Source: Gemmatimonadales bacterium | GTDB lineage: Bacteria > Gemmatimonadota > Gemmatimonadetes > Palauibacterales > Palauibacteraceae | NCBI GenBank assembly: GCA_030636765.1 | Contig: DAOVWI010000051.1 | Span: 1 to 12,832 of the forward strand | Reading direction: 5' to 3' | Length of the DNA: 12,832 bases | In this document: positions 12,733 through 12,832 of the stretch, piece by piece | Position numbering within the stretch: the first letter of the stretch is position 1 | Layout of the letters: the number at the start of each line of letters is the position of its first letter | Position numbers and translations under genes: made by a program | Notes under the pieces: model-generated | Database searches by the model: none | Told to the model about the DNA's origin: nothing | Seen by the model: the letters and a program-made list of their open reading frames with translations, nothing else

Positions 12733-12832
12733 ATGCGCAGGACCATCACCGCCTTCGCCTGCCTGGTGCTTGTCGCCGCGGTTGGCCAAGGCAACGCACT
12801 CGCGCAGGACGCCGAGTATTCGGCGCCTGAGA
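12733..12832 (+). CDS. N-terminal part of a secreted protein (partial)
   Basis: Only 33 codons are in the window. ATG 12733 is preceded by AGGAGG at a good distance. The translation is a clear signal peptide (MRRTITAFACLVLVAAVGQG, then NALAQ) with probable cleavage after ALA at residue 24, followed by DAEYSAPE. The gene runs past the right edge, so its function cannot be read. Confidence 0.75.
   Translation, partial: MRRTITAFACLVLVAAVGQGNALAQDAEYSAPE

Overview
The window is about 12.8 kb of GC-rich bacterial DNA, densely coded on both strands. It contains no rRNA, tRNA, CRISPR array, insertion sequence or phage gene that I can recognise. The gene content suggests a Gemmatimonadota-like bacterium, probably an uncultured or metagenomic genome: short secreted proteins that join a carboxypeptidase-regulatory-like domain to a TonB plug, a secreted NTF2-like protein, DUF5335 and a CopC-CopD fusion. 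This placement is inferred from family distribution that I remember, not from a marker gene.

Layout. Positions 1-479 (+) carry the tail of a CBS-domain protein and a DUF5335 protein. Positions 501-4773 (-) look like a four-gene operon, transcribed right to left: a DASS/SLC13 anion:Na+ symporter, a tandem-domain universal stress protein, a flavin-reductase-like split-barrel protein and a CPG2-like M20 metallopeptidase. A short palindrome lies across the two convergent stop codons near 476-504. Positions 4886-5377 (+) encode a secreted NTF2-like protein. Positions 5378-5751 hold no ordinary gene but contain a perfect anti-16S Shine-Dalgarno sequence, a tiny ORF, a row of hairpins and a textbook intrinsic terminator (5661-5700). 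Positions 5752-6262 are a decayed secreted amidohydrolase with frameshifts and an internal deletion. It runs in frame into the first of two tandem TonB-plug proteins (6344-7111 and 7234-8016). Positions 8090-8497 (-) encode an OsmC-like peroxiredoxin, divergent from an NRAMP-like transporter with an altered metal site (8586-9902). A two-helix membrane peptide (9995-10267), a CopC-CopD copper protein (10334-11773), a CDF metal-efflux gene that has lost its first part (to 12558) and the start of a secreted protein (12733 onward) complete the window.

Taken together, the region reads as a stress, metal and envelope neighbourhood (Usp, OsmC, NRAMP-like, CopCD, CDF, plug proteins) beside an organic-anion uptake and peptidase operon. 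I see no obvious new multi-gene defence or biosynthetic system. The most unusual signals are a perfect 31-nt palindrome in the CopC-CopD linker (10929-10959), the structured terminator-ended segment around 5473-5700, the barrel-less plug pair, the NRAMP-like protein without DPGN, and two neighbouring genes that have each lost an internal block with a change of frame.
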